The notes under the pieces: generated by a model | The model's database searches: none | Told to the model about the DNA's origin: nothing | What the model saw: only the letters and a program-made list of their open reading frames with translations | Assembly: GCA_021815285.1 (NCBI GenBank) | Contig: JAKAHE010000101.1 | Coordinates: 1-7,618, forward strand | Origin: Nitrospirota bacterium | Lineage (GTDB): Bacteria > Nitrospirota > JACRHJ01 | Direction: 5' to 3' | Length of the DNA stretch: 7,618 nucleotides | Shown: positions 5,761 through 7,618 of the stretch, one piece after another | How positions within the stretch are numbered: the first letter of the stretch is position 1 | How the letters are laid out: each line of letters starts with the position of its first letter | Position numbers and translations under genes: made by a program

Positions 5761-7618
5761 TTAAGCATCGCCGCGTTCGGATGAAATCGTCGGCTGCTTC
5801 GCGTGAACCGCCCGTTTGCCCTGCACCCAGAGCCTGAAACGGTCAAGGTACAGGTACATCACCGGCGTCGTGAAAAGTGTCAGCATCTGGCTGAATATCA
5901 GCCCTCCTACGATTGTGAGGCCGAGCGGGCGCCTTAACTCCGAGCCTACTCCGCCGCCTATCGCCAGGGGCAGCGCGCCAAGAAGCGCCGCCATGGTCGT
6001 CATCATTATCGGCCTGAACCTCAAGAGACACGCCTGGTATATGGCGTCCACGGGGTTCCTGCCGTCCTTGCGTTCCTGCTCCAGGGCAAAATCCACCATC
6101 ATTATACCGTTCTTTTTTACTATTCCTATCAAAAGAATTATGCCTATCATCGCAATGACGCTTAAGTCCGTGCCGGTAATCATCAGCGCAAGCGCCGCGC
6201 CGACGCCAGCCGAAGGAAGGGTGGACAGTATCGTAAGGGGATGGACGTAGCTCTCGTAGAGTATGCCGAGGACGATATAGACCGACACGAGCGCGGCGAG
6301 GATGAGCAGCGGCTCGTTGGCGAGCGAGGTCTGGAATGCCTGGGCCGTCCCGGAGAAGCTCCCGCGTATGCTCGCGGGAAGCCCGAGCTTCCTGGCCGTG
6401 TCCTCCACGGCGTTCACCGCGTCCCCGAGGGCCGCGCCGCGCCGGAGGTTGAAGGAGATTGTCACGGAGGGATACTGCCCCTCGTGGTTCACGGAGAGCG
6501 AAGTGTTCTCCGGCTCGTAGTGCGTGAAGGCGGAAAGGGGCGCCTGGCCGCCGCCGGACGTCGGGACGTAGATGTATTTCAGGGAGGTCGGGTGCTGCCA
6601 GAAACGCGGCGCCACCTCCATGACGACGTGGTACTGGTTCAGGGTGGAATATATTATGGACACCTGCCTCTGGCCGAAGGCGTCGTAGAGGGTGTTGTCA
6701 ATAGCCTGGGACGTGATGCCCATCCGGGCCGCCGTGGGGCGGTCTATCACGAGCGTCGCCTGAAGGCCTTTGTCCTGAAGGTCGCTGTTTACGTCCGTAA
6801 GCTGCGGCAGGCGGCGCATTCTCTCGAGCATCCGCCGGGTCCAGAGCGCGAGCTCCGGCAGGTTGTCGCCCTGGAGGGTGTATTGATAAAGCGCGCTCGA
6901 CAGCTTGCCTCCGACGCGCAGGTCCTGCACCGGCTGGAGGAACGTCGGCGCGCCGGGCACGGAGGCGAGCTTCTTTCTCAGCCTCGCCATTACCGCGAGT
7001 ATGCTCGATTTTCTTTCGCTGAACGGTTTCAGGGCGATGAACATCCTCGCGGTGTTGGTCGTGGAGCCGCCGCCGCCCGTGAAGCCTATGACATAGTCAA
7101 CCTCCGGGTCTTTCTTTATTATGTCCACGACCTCTTCGAGCTTCTTCTTCATGGACTGGAACGACACGTTCTCCGCAGCCTGGATGTTTCCGAAAAGCCG
7201 TCCGTTGTCCTGGAGCGGGAAGAAACCCTTCGGGACAATCGTGAAGAGATAGAGGCTGAAGCCGACCGTCGCCGCAAGGAGGAGTATCATGATGAGGTGG
7301 TGCTTCAGCGCCCATCTGAGGCTCAGCTCGTAGCGCCGGTGTATGAAGTTGAACGCGCTCTCGCTTATCCTGTAGGCGTGGCCGTGCCGGTAGTGGTCTT
7401 TCGGCTTCAGCATAACCGCGCAGAGCATGGGGGTGGAGGTGAGCGAAGCAACGAGGGAGACGAAGACAGCCGAGGAAAGCACCACGGCGAACTCCCGGAA
7501 CAGGCGTCCGACTATGCCGCCCATCAGGAGTATCGGCGTGAAGACGGCTATAAGCGAGAGGCTCATGGAAAGGACGGTAAAGGAAATCTCTTTCGTTCCG
7601 ATGATGGCCGCCTGGAAC
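5761..7618 (-). CDS. RND multidrug efflux transporter, MdtB/MdtC-like (N-terminal part missing)
   Basis: This is the C-terminal 618 residues of a proton-driven inner-membrane RND pump; the frame runs open off the right edge, so the Met at 7566 is internal. Full-length relatives have about 1040 residues, so roughly 420 (TM1-4, the first porter subdomains and the TM4 proton-relay aspartates) are outside. The visible part starts in the TM5-6 region (EISFTVLS, then MGGIVGRLFREFAVVLSS) and runs to TPMLCAVMLKP. TM7 follows (HLIMILLLAATVGFSLYLF), then KGFFPLQDNGRLFG, the second large periplasmic porter/docking domain, and TM8-12. In TM10, GIVKKNGIMMVDFAL (the two Lys at 6112-6117) holds the conserved lysine of the proton relay. 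KKN.IMMVDFAL and ACLLRFRPIMMTT are most like the MdtB/MdtC branch rather than AcrB or CusA, indicating drugs or bile-salt-like compounds rather than metals; this is inference. The downstream neighbour is its outer-membrane factor (12-nt gap). An adaptor gene is expected upstream, beyond 7618. Confidence 0.94.
   Translation of the reverse strand, partial: FQAAIIGTKEISFTVLSMSLSLIAVFTPILLMGGIVGRLFREFAVVLSSAVFVSLVASLTSTPMLCAVMLKPKDHYRHGHAYRISESAFNFIHRRYELSLRWALKHHLIMILLLAATVGFSLYLFTIVPKGFFPLQDNGRLFGNIQAAENVSFQSMKKKLEEVVDIIKKDPEVDYVIGFTGGGGSTTNTARMFIALKPFSERKSSILAVMARLRKKLASVPGAPTFLQPVQDLRVGGKLSSALYQYTLQGDNLPELALWTRRMLERMRRLPQLTDVNSDLQDKGLQATLVIDRPTAARMGITSQAIDNTLYDAFGQRQVSIIYSTLNQYHVVMEVAPRFWQHPTSLKYIYVPTSGGGQAPLSAFTHYEPENTSLSVNHEGQYPSVTISFNLRRGAALGDAVNAVEDTARKLGLPASIRGSFSGTAQAFQTSLANEPLLILAALVSVYIVLGILYESYVHPLTILSTLPSAGVGAALALMITGTDLSVIAMIGIILLIGIVKKNGIMMVDFALEQERKDGRNPVDAIYQACLLRFRPIMMTTMAALLGALPLAIGGGVGSELRRPLGLTIVGGLIFSQMLTLFTTPVMYLYLDRFRLWVQGKRAVHAKQPTISSERGDA

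Noticed and set aside
5816..6250. 144-codon open frame on the plus strand opposite the RND pump
   Set aside because: It is a shadow of the pump gene, with no domain and no ribosome-binding site.
6735..6750. GGCGGTCTATC in the RND gene as a palindrome copy
   Set aside because: It encodes the conserved VIDRP segment in reverse and has no right arm; chance resemblance.
1..7618. CRISPR array, tRNA/rRNA genes, IS elements, toxin-antitoxin or phage genes
   Set aside because: No regularly spaced repeats, clover-leaf sequence, transposase or integrase motifs, or small paired genes were found on either strand.

Overview
The window comes from a Gram-negative bacterium with a GC-rich genome. The evidence for this is an RND-type efflux pump paired with an outer-membrane lipoprotein. 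Coding regions are GC-rich but use ATA (Ile) and AGG/AGA (Arg) often. This style is common in environmental lineages formerly lumped as Deltaproteobacteria/Nitrospirae, but that placement is a guess and the sequence alone does not prove it.

Layout. (1) Positions 1-2869, + strand: a tightly packed operon for a 2-oxo acid dehydrogenase complex, with the end of E1 alpha, then E1 beta (10-nt overlap), then the lipoyl-bearing E2 acyltransferase (2-nt gap). No E3 (lipoamide dehydrogenase) gene is visible. (2) Positions 2870-2947: a 78-nt spacer with a strong hairpin that has a mutually exclusive alternative pairing, directly before (3) trpS (2948-3922, +), the tryptophanyl-tRNA synthetase. (4) Positions 3923-4290: a convergent, relatively AT-rich non-coding gap with a few weak stem-loops and one short palindrome of a widespread intergenic type. 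(5) Positions 4291-7618, - strand: an efflux operon, transcribed right to left, with an RND inner-membrane pump (N-terminal part beyond the window) followed after 12 nt by its NodT/OprM-type outer-membrane factor. A periplasmic adaptor gene would be expected upstream of the pump, outside the window.

E1 alpha/beta decarboxylate a 2-oxo acid with thiamine diphosphate and pass the acyl group to the lipoyl arm of E2, which transfers it to CoA. The pump and outer-membrane channel, with an adaptor, would export small toxic molecules across both membranes.

The main oddity is inside the E2 gene. It carries several short palindromes built on a GGT-CT-ACC core (or its complement GGT-AG-ACC). Three of them lie in about 76 nt that appear as an extra in-frame stretch of roughly 30 codons in a conserved part of the catalytic domain. 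Two more sit in the flexible inter-domain linkers, both in the same reading frame (Gly-Leu-Pro). This resembles palindromic elements that insert into protein genes, as known for the Rickettsia palindromic elements. The rest of the window looks ordinary, and I see no new defence or mobile system.
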